Both the position numbers and the translations under genes were made by a program. From NCBI GenBank assembly GCA_036563245.1, contig DATCMU010000052.1:1-18219 (forward strand): DNA of 18,219 nt. Direction: 5' to 3'. How positions within the stretch are numbered: the stretch's first letter is position 1; the number at the start of each line of letters is the position of its first letter. The notes beneath the pieces were generated by a model, which saw only the letters and a list, made by a program, of their open reading frames with translations, ran no database searches and was not told the DNA's origin. This DNA is from DATCMU01 sp036563245. Lineage in GTDB: Bacteria > Pseudomonadota > Alphaproteobacteria > Rhizobiales > Devosiaceae. Shown here in pieces: positions 6,953 to 15,092 of this stretch.

Positions 6953-8860
6953 TCAGTGGCTGGGGCGCTCAAGACCCTGTGCCTGACCGGTCGACACTGC
7001 TTGGGGCTTCATCGCCGCAAGATCGAACGGCACAATTCGGAGCGCCCGCAACGCATTCAGGATCACCGCCACGTCGATGGCCTCCTGAAGCAGCGCCCCC
7101 TGCACCGGCGACAGGTATCCGTAAGCCGCCGCAATCATCCCGATGACTGAAAGCCCGATTCCGGCCACCACGCTTTCGACGGCGATGCGTCGCGAGCGCC
7201 GGGCAATTTCTATCCCCGGCCCCAGCCGGTCGACCCGGTCCACCAGGAGTACCACATCGGCCGCTTCGGCGGACGCCGCCGCTCCGCGCGCGCCCATCGC
7301 GACCCCTACGTCGGCCGCCGCGAGCGCGGGCGCGTCGTTCACGCCGTCGCCGACCATCATCACCGGGCCGTTCTTGCGTTCCGTCAGGACCAGCAGAACC
7401 TTCTGGTCGGGCGTCAGCCCGGCGCGCAGCCCGTCAAGACCGAGCCCTTCGGTCACGCGTTCGGCCACCGCGGCCCGATCGCCGGTAGCAAGCAGAATGC
7501 GCTCGATTCCTTCGCGGCGAAAACCGGCAAGCATGTCGGCGGTGCCCCCGCGCAGGGGATCGGCCATCACCAAATGGCCCGCCATACGGTCATCGATGGC
7601 AACGGCAACGAGCACGGACCCTGCTGCAAGCGCCGGATGGTCGCTTGTCGTGCGCCCCACGCGCTTGGCGACGAAGTCGTCACCGCCGACAATGACCTTG
7701 TGGCCCTCGACATGGCCGACGACGCCTTCGCCGGGGATCTCGGCTACATCCACGGGCACAGGCAGGCTGAGCCCCCGCGCCTTCGCTGCGGCCACGATAG
7801 CCTGGGCGACCGGATGCTTGGACGCCTGATCGAGCGCGGCGGCAAGGCGCAGGATATCGTCTTCACTCATGCCGTCATGACTGTCGATCGAAACGATCTG
7901 GGGGCGCCCGTCCGTGAGTGTCCCTGTCTTGTCGAGGATCAGGGTGCGGATACGCGCCATGGTCTCGAGCGGTCCCGCACCCTTGATGAGGACGCCGAAA
8001 TGCGCTGCACGCGAGAGGCCGGCGACCAGAGCCACCGGCACCGCAAGGATCAGCGGGCAAGGCGTCGCCACCACCAGCACCGCGACGGCGCGAATCGGAT
8101 CGCCGGTCGACCACCACGCCGCCAGGGCGATGGCGAGCGTGACGGCCAGAAATCCCAGCGACCAGCGATCGGCCAGCCTCGACATCGGGGCCTTGGAGCG
8201 CTGCGCCGCCTCGACCAGCCGGACGATCCCGGCATAAGTGCTGTCCTTTGCCACGCGCGTCGCGGTCAGGTCGAAGGCTTCCCCGGCATTGGTCGATCCG
8301 CTCATGGCCGCGCTGCCTTGCGTCAGGCGAACCGGAAGCGACTCGCCGGTCAGGGCCGACTGATCGAGAAAGGCGACGTCGGACGCAATCGTCCCGTCGA
8401 CGGGCACCACGTCGCCCTGCCGGATCAGGAGCCGGTCACCCGATGCGATGTCGTCCAGTCGCACATCTTCGAGGCCGCCGTTCAGGTGGCGGGTCGCCGT
8501 CCGGGGGACCCTGGACAGGAGATCGTGCATTTCGCGCCGCGCACGCCCTTCGGCGAAGCTTTCGAGAAACGTCCCGCCCGAATACATCACCGCAACGACC
8601 GATGCCGCCAGGGTCTCGCCAAAGACCAGCGCGGCTGTCATGGAGAGTGCGGCAACGATGTCGAGCCCGACCTCGCCGCGGCCTATGCTGCGCAGGATTT
8701 CGACGACCAGCGCGACAAGCGCCGGAAGAACCCCGGCGAACCAGATGAGGTCGGCCACCTCGCCCATGCCGGCGAACCAGAACCCAAGGCCGGTGAAAAG
8801 ACCCGCTGTTGCCAGCAGCAGGATGGATGTCTTGAGGCGATCGCTGCTGCTGGGTTCCAT
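6953..8860 (-). CDS. Heavy-metal-translocating P-type ATPase (P1B), TPCPL type
   Basis: This is a 635-residue membrane ATP-driven metal pump. Visible motifs are actuator TGES (171-174), membrane metal-site TPCPL (266-270), phosphorylation site DKTGT (Asp310), nucleotide-domain HP (349-350) and hinge GDGVNDAP (504-511). The C-terminal membrane pair ends with EAIDVAVILNALRAL. The protein begins directly with membrane segments (about 11-55), and no N-terminal HMA domain or Cys/His-rich metal-binding tail is visible, which makes it shorter than CadA/ZntA or CopA. Most characterised transporters have CPC, CPH or SPC at the membrane site; CPL is less well assigned, so the metal cannot be named. It lies downstream of the LysR gene on the same strand, separated by 157 bp, so it may have its own promoter. 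The start at 8860 gives a normal first helix; no strong ribosome site is seen. Confidence 0.92.
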   Translation of the reverse strand: MEPSSSDRLKTSILLLATAGLFTGLGFWFAGMGEVADLIWFAGVLPALVALVVEILRSIGRGEVGLDIVAALSMTAALVFGETLAASVVAVMYSGGTFLESFAEGRARREMHDLLSRVPRTATRHLNGGLEDVRLDDIASGDRLLIRQGDVVPVDGTIASDVAFLDQSALTGESLPVRLTQGSAAMSGSTNAGEAFDLTATRVAKDSTYAGIVRLVEAAQRSKAPMSRLADRWSLGFLAVTLAIALAAWWSTGDPIRAVAVLVVATPCPLILAVPVALVAGLSRAAHFGVLIKGAGPLETMARIRTLILDKTGTLTDGRPQIVSIDSHDGMSEDDILRLAAALDQASKHPVAQAIVAAAKARGLSLPVPVDVAEIPGEGVVGHVEGHKVIVGGDDFVAKRVGRTTSDHPALAAGSVLVAVAIDDRMAGHLVMADPLRGGTADMLAGFRREGIERILLATGDRAAVAERVTEGLGLDGLRAGLTPDQKVLLVLTERKNGPVMMVGDGVNDAPALAAADVGVAMGARGAAASAEAADVVLLVDRVDRLGPGIEIARRSRRIAVESVVAGIGLSVIGMIAAAYGYLSPVQGALLQEAIDVAVILNALRALRIVPFDLAAMKPQAVSTGQAQGLERPSH

Positions 8861-9017
8861 GCGGCTCGTTTTCCATCAATTGAAGCCAAAGCCGCCCGCA
8901 CTCCTCAAAAAAGGCGGTCCGGCTTCAGCGCCCCTGCGCGGCGGTCATCATTGCCCAACAGGCCTGAGGTGTCGAGCACGTGTGCGCCGTGTTCCGGGCG
9001 ATGAATAAACCTGCACG
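8861..9017. other. Intergenic gap between LysR gene and metal ATPase gene
   Basis: This is a 157-bp gap between two minus-strand genes. Read on the minus strand it has GGCG...CGCC (8929-8932 with 8913-8916) directly followed by six T (8912-8907), a weak candidate terminator for the LysR transcript with only a 4-bp stem. The remaining bases up to 8861 should contain the ATPase promoter, but I could not assign -35/-10 elements or a metal-regulator operator. Confidence 0.3.
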
Positions 9018-9911
9018 CTATTGAGGCGGCGATTGCCTGCTGTGATCGAGAAGCGCGCGAACGAGCGGGTTCGGGAAGCGCCGCGACAGGGTGACCGCGA
9101 TGAAGGTTTCCACCAGACCGGGCAACTTGTCCGCCTCAACGAGAAGCCCGGCCTCCAGCTCATCCTTGACCACGATCGGCGGGACAACTGCCAAACCGAC
9201 ATCGTCGCGCGCCAGAAGACGCATCATCGCCATGTCGTCTACCTCCGCGGCTATCCTCGGCCGCACCCCCAATCGGTCCGCCAGGGCGTCGAACGCGGTC
9301 CTGACCCCGCTCTCGAGCGAGGGAAGAATGAGCGGCTCGCGATCGAGAAGGGTCTTGAGATCGGGTTGGTCGGCCAATCTCTTGGGGGTGCCCACCAGGC
9401 TGACCCTCTGGTCCGCCACGCGATGCGCGATCCACGGCGTCGTCGAGTCGCGCGGCGGGACCTGGTTGACGAGCACGACATCGAGACGGTGGGCTTCGAG
9501 TTGCCGCAGCAGCTCGGCCGTTCCTCCCGAACGCAAGACGAACTCGACATCGGAGCGCCCCATCACCGGCCGCAGGAAACTGATCTGGAAATTGCGCGAC
9601 AGCGTTGCGAGCGCTCCGACCCTGAGCACCTGGAGTTGCGCCCTGTCCCGTCCGCCAAGGGTGCCGAGCAGTTCTTCGCCGGCGGCGAATATCGCATCGG
9701 CATGATCGAGCGCCACCCGGCCCGCCTCGGTGAGGACCAGCTGCTTGCCGGTTCGGCTGAACAATTCGTGCCCGAGCTGGGTCTCGAGCTTCTTGATCTG
9801 GATGGAGAGCGCGGACTGCGAAACGTTCAGCCGTTCGGCGGCACGGGTGAGGTTGCCTTCATGCGCCACCGCCCAGAAATAGCGCAGGTGATTATAGTTC
9901 ATGGTCGACAT
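9018..9911 (-). CDS. LysR-family transcriptional regulator (NhaR-like) divergent from the DAB operon
   Basis: The protein has 297 residues. The N-terminal winged helix-turn-helix is clear: NYNHLRYFWAVAHEGNLTRA, then AAERLNVSQSALSIQIKKLE, recognition helix about 31-43. The remainder is the periplasmic-binding-protein-like effector domain typical of LysR regulators. The NYNHL.YFW start resembles NhaR, the Na+/H+ antiporter regulator. Divergent placement next to dabB is the usual LysR arrangement and suggests it controls dabB-dabA-cysD, perhaps in response to inorganic carbon or ion status; that is inference. Two starts are possible: ATG at 9911 (MSTMNYNHL) and ATG at 9902 (MNYNHL). Neither has a good ribosome site; the second matches the family N-terminus better. 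Confidence 0.9.
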   Translation of the reverse strand: MSTMNYNHLRYFWAVAHEGNLTRAAERLNVSQSALSIQIKKLETQLGHELFSRTGKQLVLTEAGRVALDHADAIFAAGEELLGTLGGRDRAQLQVLRVGALATLSRNFQISFLRPVMGRSDVEFVLRSGGTAELLRQLEAHRLDVVLVNQVPPRDSTTPWIAHRVADQRVSLVGTPKRLADQPDLKTLLDREPLILPSLESGVRTAFDALADRLGVRPRIAAEVDDMAMMRLLARDDVGLAVVPPIVVKDELEAGLLVEADKLPGLVETFIAVTLSRRFPNPLVRALLDHSRQSPPQ

Positions 9912-9965
9912 GAAATCGTTCTATTTCATATATCAAATCGATGCAAACAATGAATTTCATATATC
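9910..9965. promoter_or_regulatory. Candidate LysR operator: exact 12-bp direct repeat plus inverted half-site in the lysR/dabB gap
   Basis: ATTTCATATATC occurs exactly twice, at 9923-9934 and 9954-9965, start to start 31 bp (about three helical turns). An inverted copy of its first seven bases (ATGAAAT, 9910-9916) faces the first repeat across 6 bp, giving a 20-bp inverted repeat (9910-9929). The stretch ATTTCATATATCAAAT (9923-9938) is itself nearly palindromic and fits the T-N11-A form of LysR boxes. The gap is strikingly AT-rich against its surroundings and must hold the promoters of both lysR and dabB. Which repeat is the recognition site and which the activation site cannot be decided by eye. 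Confidence 0.6.
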
Positions 9966-10016
9966 TATCACGGATTGCTATCTCCGCTGCGGCTCAATTC
10001 GCGTGCGGAGAAAACG

Positions 10017-11561
10017 ATGTCACCCAGCCTTGCAATCTTGATCGCTGCGGCCCCCCTCTCGCTTCTGGCGGTTGGACTTTTCGCGTGGATCGCGCCCGGG
10101 GGCGATACGGACAGAATTCTCTTTCTCGCGCGCGCAGCTTCTCTTTTTGCCCTCGCAAGCGGCGCGGTAGCATTCATTGCTGTGTTGGCTTTGGGGTCCG
10201 CGAATTCGGGACTGATCGGTGCTGGAGGCTTGGGGCTTTCGCTCAGGCTCGATCCCCTGAGCGCCGCGCTTTTCGCCCTTGTCGCCTTCGTCGGCGCGGT
10301 GGTTGTCCAATTCAGCCGCAACTACCTTGATGGCGACCCTGGCCAGACGAAGTTCTTCGCATGGCTCTGCGTGACCCTGAGCGCCGCGATTTCATTGGTG
10401 CTGGCGGGCAACATCGTGCTGCTGGCACTCGCCTGGGTGGCGACCAGCCTGGCGCTCCATAAACTGCTGGTATTCTATCCCGAGCGGCGCAAGGCATTGT
10501 TTGCCGCACGCAAGAAATTCATCGTCGCCCGGGCCAGCGACCTGTGCCTGCTGGGTGGCCTGGCAATCCTCTACGTCCGGTTCGGCACTGGTGAAATCGC
10601 GACGATCCTCGGCCTGGTCCGCGAACAGTCCGGAGCCGGCCTCGACGCGGCGGCGATCCTTCTGGCGCTTGCCGCGATCTTCAAGTCCGCCCAGTTCCCG
10701 CTTCATGGCTGGCTGACCGAAGTCATGGAAACACCCACGCCGGTTTCGGCCCTTCTGCACGCCGGAATCATCAACGCGGGTGGCTTTCTGGCAATCCGGT
10801 TTGCCGAAATTGTGGTCGGTTCGCCGGTTGCCATGTCCCTGCTGGTGTTCATCGGCGGCTTCACCGCGCTATTTGGAGCGATCGTGATGACCACGACTAC
10901 CAGCGTGAAGGTCTCGCTGGCCTGGTCGACCGTCGCCCAGATGGGTTTCATGCTTCTGGAATGCGGGCTGGGGCTTTTTTCGCTCGCGGCCCTGCATCTG
11001 GTGGCGCACTCCCTCTACAAGGCCCACGCATTCCTTTCATCCGGCAGCGTGGTCGATACGGTGCGCGCATCGCGCGTGCAACCGCCCATGGTCGATGGCA
11101 GAAGCCTGCTGGCCGCGTTCGGCATGGCTGCGGCGCTCTATCTGGGGCTCGGAATTCCTGCCGGCGCCATCCTCGGTCTCTCCGCGCAGGCAATTGTTGT
11201 GGGTGCGGTGTTCGTGATGGCTCTCGGCATCTGGGTTGCACCCGCCATGGCGTGGCGCACCGACCGTGCCATTCAGCTCAGGGTCCTGGGCATGGCGGCG
11301 GCTGTCACGGCCCTCTATCTGGCGCTCCACAGCCTGGTCACCGCATATTTCGGCGACCTGCTTCCACCGCCGCCGGCGCCTGATGCCTATGCCATGACCG
11401 GCATGGCGCTCAGCGTCTTGTCCTTCGGTACCGTCGCCACGCTGCAGATCCTGTTGCCGGGAAAAGCCGCGACACCGCTCTGGCGCGCGGCCCGCATCCA
11501 CCTGGCCAACGGCCTCTATGTCAACGCCATCACCGACAGGCTTGTCGGCGCGCTTCGCTAG
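10017..11561 (+). CDS. dabB: DabB: NuoL/MrpA-like proton-conducting membrane subunit of the DAB inorganic carbon transporter
   Basis: This is a 514-residue, highly hydrophobic polytopic protein of the proton-conducting membrane transporter family (related to NuoL and MrpA). The family core is visible as SAQFPLHGWLTEVMETPTPV followed by SALLHAGIINAGGF, which contain the lysine/histidine region of the proton path. At this length it is shorter than NuoL and lacks the long C-terminal lateral helix. The identification rests mainly on the adjacent dabA: in known DAB systems DabB is thought to couple cation flux to the DabA hydration reaction, driving one-way CO2-to-bicarbonate conversion in the cytoplasm. 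The ATG at 10017 is preceded by GGAG at 10007-10010; the frame opens at 9975 but lacks a ribosome site there. dabA follows after 31 bp. Confidence 0.92.
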   Translation: MSPSLAILIAAAPLSLLAVGLFAWIAPGGDTDRILFLARAASLFALASGAVAFIAVLALGSANSGLIGAGGLGLSLRLDPLSAALFALVAFVGAVVVQFSRNYLDGDPGQTKFFAWLCVTLSAAISLVLAGNIVLLALAWVATSLALHKLLVFYPERRKALFAARKKFIVARASDLCLLGGLAILYVRFGTGEIATILGLVREQSGAGLDAAAILLALAAIFKSAQFPLHGWLTEVMETPTPVSALLHAGIINAGGFLAIRFAEIVVGSPVAMSLLVFIGGFTALFGAIVMTTTTSVKVSLAWSTVAQMGFMLLECGLGLFSLAALHLVAHSLYKAHAFLSSGSVVDTVRASRVQPPMVDGRSLLAAFGMAAALYLGLGIPAGAILGLSAQAIVVGAVFVMALGIWVAPAMAWRTDRAIQLRVLGMAAAVTALYLALHSLVTAYFGDLLPPPPAPDAYAMTGMALSVLSFGTVATLQILLPGKAATPLWRAARIHLANGLYVNAITDRLVGALR

Positions 11562-11592
11562 CTCGACGCGACCCAACGAAAGGAATAGCGCA

Positions 11593-14136
11593 ATGAATGC
11601 GATCACACCCGCTCCATTCACACTCGCTGACGAACCCGGGCCAGACAAGAATGACCCTGAGAATATCAGGCAGGCAGCGCTTGCCGCAGCCGGGCGGATC
11701 GCTCCGCTCTGGCCGCTGAGAAATTTCGTTGCCGTCAATCCGTTCCTCGGCATGGCCGATCAAAGCTTCGAGAGTGCCGCGCAGGTTATGTCCAGGGTCG
11801 CCGGGGCGCATATGACAATGTCCGCCAGCTACTACCTTGAGGCACTCGCCTCCGGTCGCATGGACGAGGCCGACATCGATGAGGCCCTCGCGCGGACACC
11901 GGGCTGGAAAGGCAGATGGGGAAATGCGGCCGCATTCCTTGGCGCGCTTGGCGACGCCGATCCGGTTGTTTCGCGGCAGCCCGTCACAGTCACCGATGTC
12001 GTCGACAGCCTGCATGGAACGCGCTGGTCGGATCTCGTGGTCGAGCGGATATCGGCCTGGGCGGCGCAGTATTTCGATGAGGGCCAGGCGCTCTGGCCAT
12101 GCACGCCTGAAGCTGCGGGCGCCTATCCGGATTGGCTCGCCTATGCCAGGCATGACCGCACGCCCGACGTCGCCGGCCTGAAAGGTGTTCGCAAGATCTT
12201 TTCCGGACTTGGCGCCGACGCCGGGGAGACGTTGGTTGCGACGGCCGCCGGGCTCGGACTTCCGCGGTCGGGGCTTGAGACCTATTTCCACGCCCTTTTG
12301 ATGTCGGTCGGCGGGTGGGCCGCTTACGCCCGGTACAAGGGTTGGGACAAGGAACAGCGCCTGGAAGTCGATACCACCTTGCGCGAATTGCTGGTGATCC
12401 GGCTGGCCTGGGATGCGGCCATTCACCATTGCCTTGCCGGCGAACCCGGCTTCGAGGCGGCCTGGGCACGGGCAAGACTCGCGCTTCTGGACACCGAGGC
12501 CGATGCCGCACTTGGACCGGAAATGGTGCTGCAAACCGCATTCGAGATCGCCCATCAACGCCAACTGGCCGACCGGCTCGCCGGAGAGGCAAGAGCCGCC
12601 GGAGAAGCGAGAAAATCGGTTCAGGCGGCCTTCTGCATAGACGTGCGCTCTGAACCGATCCGGCGGGCCCTCGAGGCCCAGTCCGATGCCATCGAAACGA
12701 TGGGCTTTGCCGGCTTCTTCGGCATCCCCATGGAATACGTATCCCTTGGTCGGGATACGGGCGATGCACAATGCCCTGTTCTCATTCAGCCAAAATTCTC
12801 GATAAGGGAGACGCTGCAGGGCGCGGCAACGGATATTGTGGGTCATGTCGCGCGGCGCCGGGCCGTCCGGCACAAGGTCGCAAAGGCCTGGAAGAACTTC
12901 CAGTCATCCGCGATTTCGTCCTTCAGCTTCGTGGACGTCATGGGCCTGTCCTATATTGGCAAGCTCGCGACCGATGGCCTCGGCATCTCCAGGACCGTTC
13001 CGCACCCCAGGGACAACGGCCTTGACGCGCACCATTCGCAAAGGCTCGCCCCCGATATCGAACCGTGCAGGCTCGACGGCAAGGCGTACGGGTTGAGCCC
13101 ATCCGAGCGGCTGGAACTGGCGCAGGGCATCCTGATGTCCATGTCGCTGACAGACCGGTTCGCGCGCCTGGTTCTTTTCGTCGGGCACGCCTCGTCGAGC
13201 GTGAACAACCCCCATTCGGCCGGTCTGGACTGCGGCGCCTGCGGCGGCCATGCAGGGGACGCCAATGCGCGCGTCGCATGCGCGATCCTCAATGACCTCG
13301 AAGTCCGCGCCGGGCTGAAGGCCAAAGGCATCGATCTGCCCGCCGATACGGTATTCGTTGCGGCGCGGCACAATACGACGACCGATGAGGTCACGCTTTA
13401 CGACAGGGAACTCGTGCCCACTACGCACCGGGCGGAACTCGACCAGTTCGAAGGCTGGCTCAGAGCCGCGACAGCCCGTGCACGGTCCACACGCGCCCCT
13501 TCGCTCCGCATCGACGCAAGACCAGAGCTTGAGACGGCGTGGGCGGCGCGCGGCAAGGATTGGGGCCAGGTCCGGCCGGAATGGGGCCTTGCAGGCTGCT
13601 CGAGCTTCATTGCCGCACCGAGGTCGAGGACATCCGGCATCGACCTCAAGGGGCGCTCGTTCCTGCATGACTATGACTGGACCGCCGACCCGGAGTTCCG
13701 GACACTCGAATCGATCATGAGCGCCCCGCTGGTGGTGGCAAGCTGGATCAGCTTGCAATACTACGCCTCGACAGTGGAGAATCAGGTCTTCGGGAGCGGT
13801 AACAAGACGCTGCACAATGTTGTTGGAACGCTGGGTGTTCTTGAAGGCAATGGCGGCGATCTGAGGGCCGGCCTCCCCTTGCAGTCGGTGCACGATGGAC
13901 GCCGGTTCATTCACGAGCCGCTACGGCTCTCAGCCTTCTTCGAGGCACCGATCGAGGGGATCAATCACGTGATCGCGCGGCAGCCGGCCGTCAGCCGGCT
14001 GGTCGACAATTCCTGGGTGCACCTGTTTGCCATCGACCCGGAGGGAGCCGTCTGGCGCTACACGGGCGATCTTGAGTGGGTGCCGTGCCAGCCGTCCGCG
14101 GCACATCGCGACAAGCCCGAAGGGCTGGCCGCATGA
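11593..14136 (+). CDS. dabA: DabA: zinc carbonic-anhydrase-like subunit of the DAB inorganic carbon transporter (DUF2309/UPF0753)
   Basis: The protein has 847 residues, normal for the DUF2309 family. The putative zinc and active-site residues are present: Cys348 and Asp350 in FCIDVRSE (347-354), His532 in FVGHASS, and Cys547 in GLDCGACGGH. The 15-residue His-to-Cys spacing equals that reported for Halothiobacillus neapolitanus DabA2 (C351, D353, H524, C539, quoted from memory). The protein is mostly soluble and is thought to sit on DabB at the inner face of the membrane. The conserved N-terminal block PLWPLRNFVAVNPFLGMAD is also typical. AAGGA at 11580-11584 supports the ATG at 11593 rather than the upstream in-frame 11518. 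Its stop overlaps the cysD-like start (ATGA, 14133-14136), so the three proteins are likely co-translated. Confidence 0.95.
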   Translation: MNAITPAPFTLADEPGPDKNDPENIRQAALAAAGRIAPLWPLRNFVAVNPFLGMADQSFESAAQVMSRVAGAHMTMSASYYLEALASGRMDEADIDEALARTPGWKGRWGNAAAFLGALGDADPVVSRQPVTVTDVVDSLHGTRWSDLVVERISAWAAQYFDEGQALWPCTPEAAGAYPDWLAYARHDRTPDVAGLKGVRKIFSGLGADAGETLVATAAGLGLPRSGLETYFHALLMSVGGWAAYARYKGWDKEQRLEVDTTLRELLVIRLAWDAAIHHCLAGEPGFEAAWARARLALLDTEADAALGPEMVLQTAFEIAHQRQLADRLAGEARAAGEARKSVQAAFCIDVRSEPIRRALEAQSDAIETMGFAGFFGIPMEYVSLGRDTGDAQCPVLIQPKFSIRETLQGAATDIVGHVARRRAVRHKVAKAWKNFQSSAISSFSFVDVMGLSYIGKLATDGLGISRTVPHPRDNGLDAHHSQRLAPDIEPCRLDGKAYGLSPSERLELAQGILMSMSLTDRFARLVLFVGHASSSVNNPHSAGLDCGACGGHAGDANARVACAILNDLEVRAGLKAKGIDLPADTVFVAARHNTTTDEVTLYDRELVPTTHRAELDQFEGWLRAATARARSTRAPSLRIDARPELETAWAARGKDWGQVRPEWGLAGCSSFIAAPRSRTSGIDLKGRSFLHDYDWTADPEFRTLESIMSAPLVVASWISLQYYASTVENQVFGSGNKTLHNVVGTLGVLEGNGGDLRAGLPLQSVHDGRRFIHEPLRLSAFFEAPIEGINHVIARQPAVSRLVDNSWVHLFAIDPEGAVWRYTGDLEWVPCQPSAAHRDKPEGLAA

Positions 14137-15026
14137 GTACACTCGGTCACCTCGAGGCGCTGGAGAGCGAAGCCATCGGCATCATGCGCGATGGCTTCGC
14201 GGAGGCGCGCAATCCGGTCATCCTGTTCTCGGGCGGCAAGGATTCCACCGTTCTGGCGCATATCTGCCTCAGGGCGTTCTTCCCCTCGAAACCAGCGATC
14301 CCCCTGCTGCACGTCGATTCGACCTGGGAATTCTCCGAGGTCCTTGCCTTTCGCGATGCCTTTGCGGCACGCCACGGTTTCCAGCTGGAGATTCATGCCA
14401 ACGAGGAGGGTCGCCGCCTGGGCCTCAATCCCTTCGAGCATGGCGACAGCTACACGCTTCGCATGCGTACCGAAGCGCTGAAGCAGGCGCTCGACAAGGG
14501 TGGCTACGACGTGATCTTCGGCGGAGCGCGGCGCGACGAAGAGGCGTCGCGCGCCAAGGAGCGCGTTGTCTCTGTCCGCAACCCAGGCCATGTCTGGGAA
14601 CCGCGACAGCAAAGACCGGAGCTCTGGTCCTGCTACAATTGGCGGCTCGGTCCGGGGCAGACCGCGCGCGTCTATCCACTTTCGAATTGGACCGAAAGCG
14701 ACCTGTGGGCCTACATAGCCTGGCGCCGGATCGAACTCGCGCCCCTGTACCTTGCGGCGGATCGACCCGTGGTGGAGCGCAGCGGCCAGCTCATTGTCGT
14801 CGACGAGCCGGCAAGAATGCACTGGGCCGCGGGCGAAGTGGCCCGGACCGAACGCGTCCGGTTTCGAACCCTCGGTTGCTGGCCGGTCACCGCCGCGGTG
14901 CGGTCCGAGGCGGATACCCTGGAGGCGGCGATACTTGAAACCATGCAGTCTCGTTCGTCCGAGCGCAGCGGCAGGGTCAGCGATGGGGCATCGCTGGAGC
15001 GCCACAAGCGCGAAGGCTACTTCTGA
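14133..15026 (+). CDS. cysD: CysD-like sulfate adenylyltransferase subunit 2 (PP-loop), coupled to dabA
   Basis: This 297-residue protein of the PP-loop ATP pyrophosphatase family has near full-length CysD similarity. The nucleotide loop is SGGKDS (33-38; the E. coli enzyme has SIGKDS). Other family blocks are HVDSTWEF, GGARRDEEASRAKER, QRPELW, PLSNWTESDLW, PLYLAADRPVVER, FRTLGCWP and the C-terminal GYF. CysD makes adenosine 5'-phosphosulfate from ATP and sulfate and normally needs the GTPase CysN. Here no cysN follows: the next gene is convergent, and the gene is instead tied to dabA by a 4-bp overlap. Active-site blocks look intact, so it is not an obvious pseudogene. It may pair with a CysN encoded elsewhere, or serve a different PP-loop reaction linked to carbon uptake. 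Start chosen at the overlap; the frame extends upstream inside dabA. Confidence 0.88.
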   Translation: MSTLGHLEALESEAIGIMRDGFAEARNPVILFSGGKDSTVLAHICLRAFFPSKPAIPLLHVDSTWEFSEVLAFRDAFAARHGFQLEIHANEEGRRLGLNPFEHGDSYTLRMRTEALKQALDKGGYDVIFGGARRDEEASRAKERVVSVRNPGHVWEPRQQRPELWSCYNWRLGPGQTARVYPLSNWTESDLWAYIAWRRIELAPLYLAADRPVVERSGQLIVVDEPARMHWAAGEVARTERVRFRTLGCWPVTAAVRSEADTLEAAILETMQSRSSERSGRVSDGASLERHKREGYF

Positions 15027-15092
15027 CCAGACCAGTCCCGCGCCCTGCCATTAGCGAAAATTACGTCAATCGACCGCATGGCCGGGACCGGA

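Noticed and set aside
8907..8932. Intrinsic terminator for the LysR gene on the minus strand
   Set aside because: There is a T-run of six, but the stem directly before it is only about 4 bp, so I do not claim it as a terminator; it is noted in the gap entry.
7574..9004. 476-codon plus-strand frame across the metal ATPase gene
   Set aside because: Antisense shadow of a P-type ATPase with all motifs intact; the translation is Arg/Gly/Asp-rich without a family pattern.
9975..10016. Upstream in-frame start of dabB at 9975
   Set aside because: No ribosome site and no hydrophobic start; GGAG six bases before 10017 favours the later ATG.
11530..12873. 447-codon minus-strand frame opposite dabA
   Set aside because: Antisense to dabA with no recognisable domain or ribosome site.
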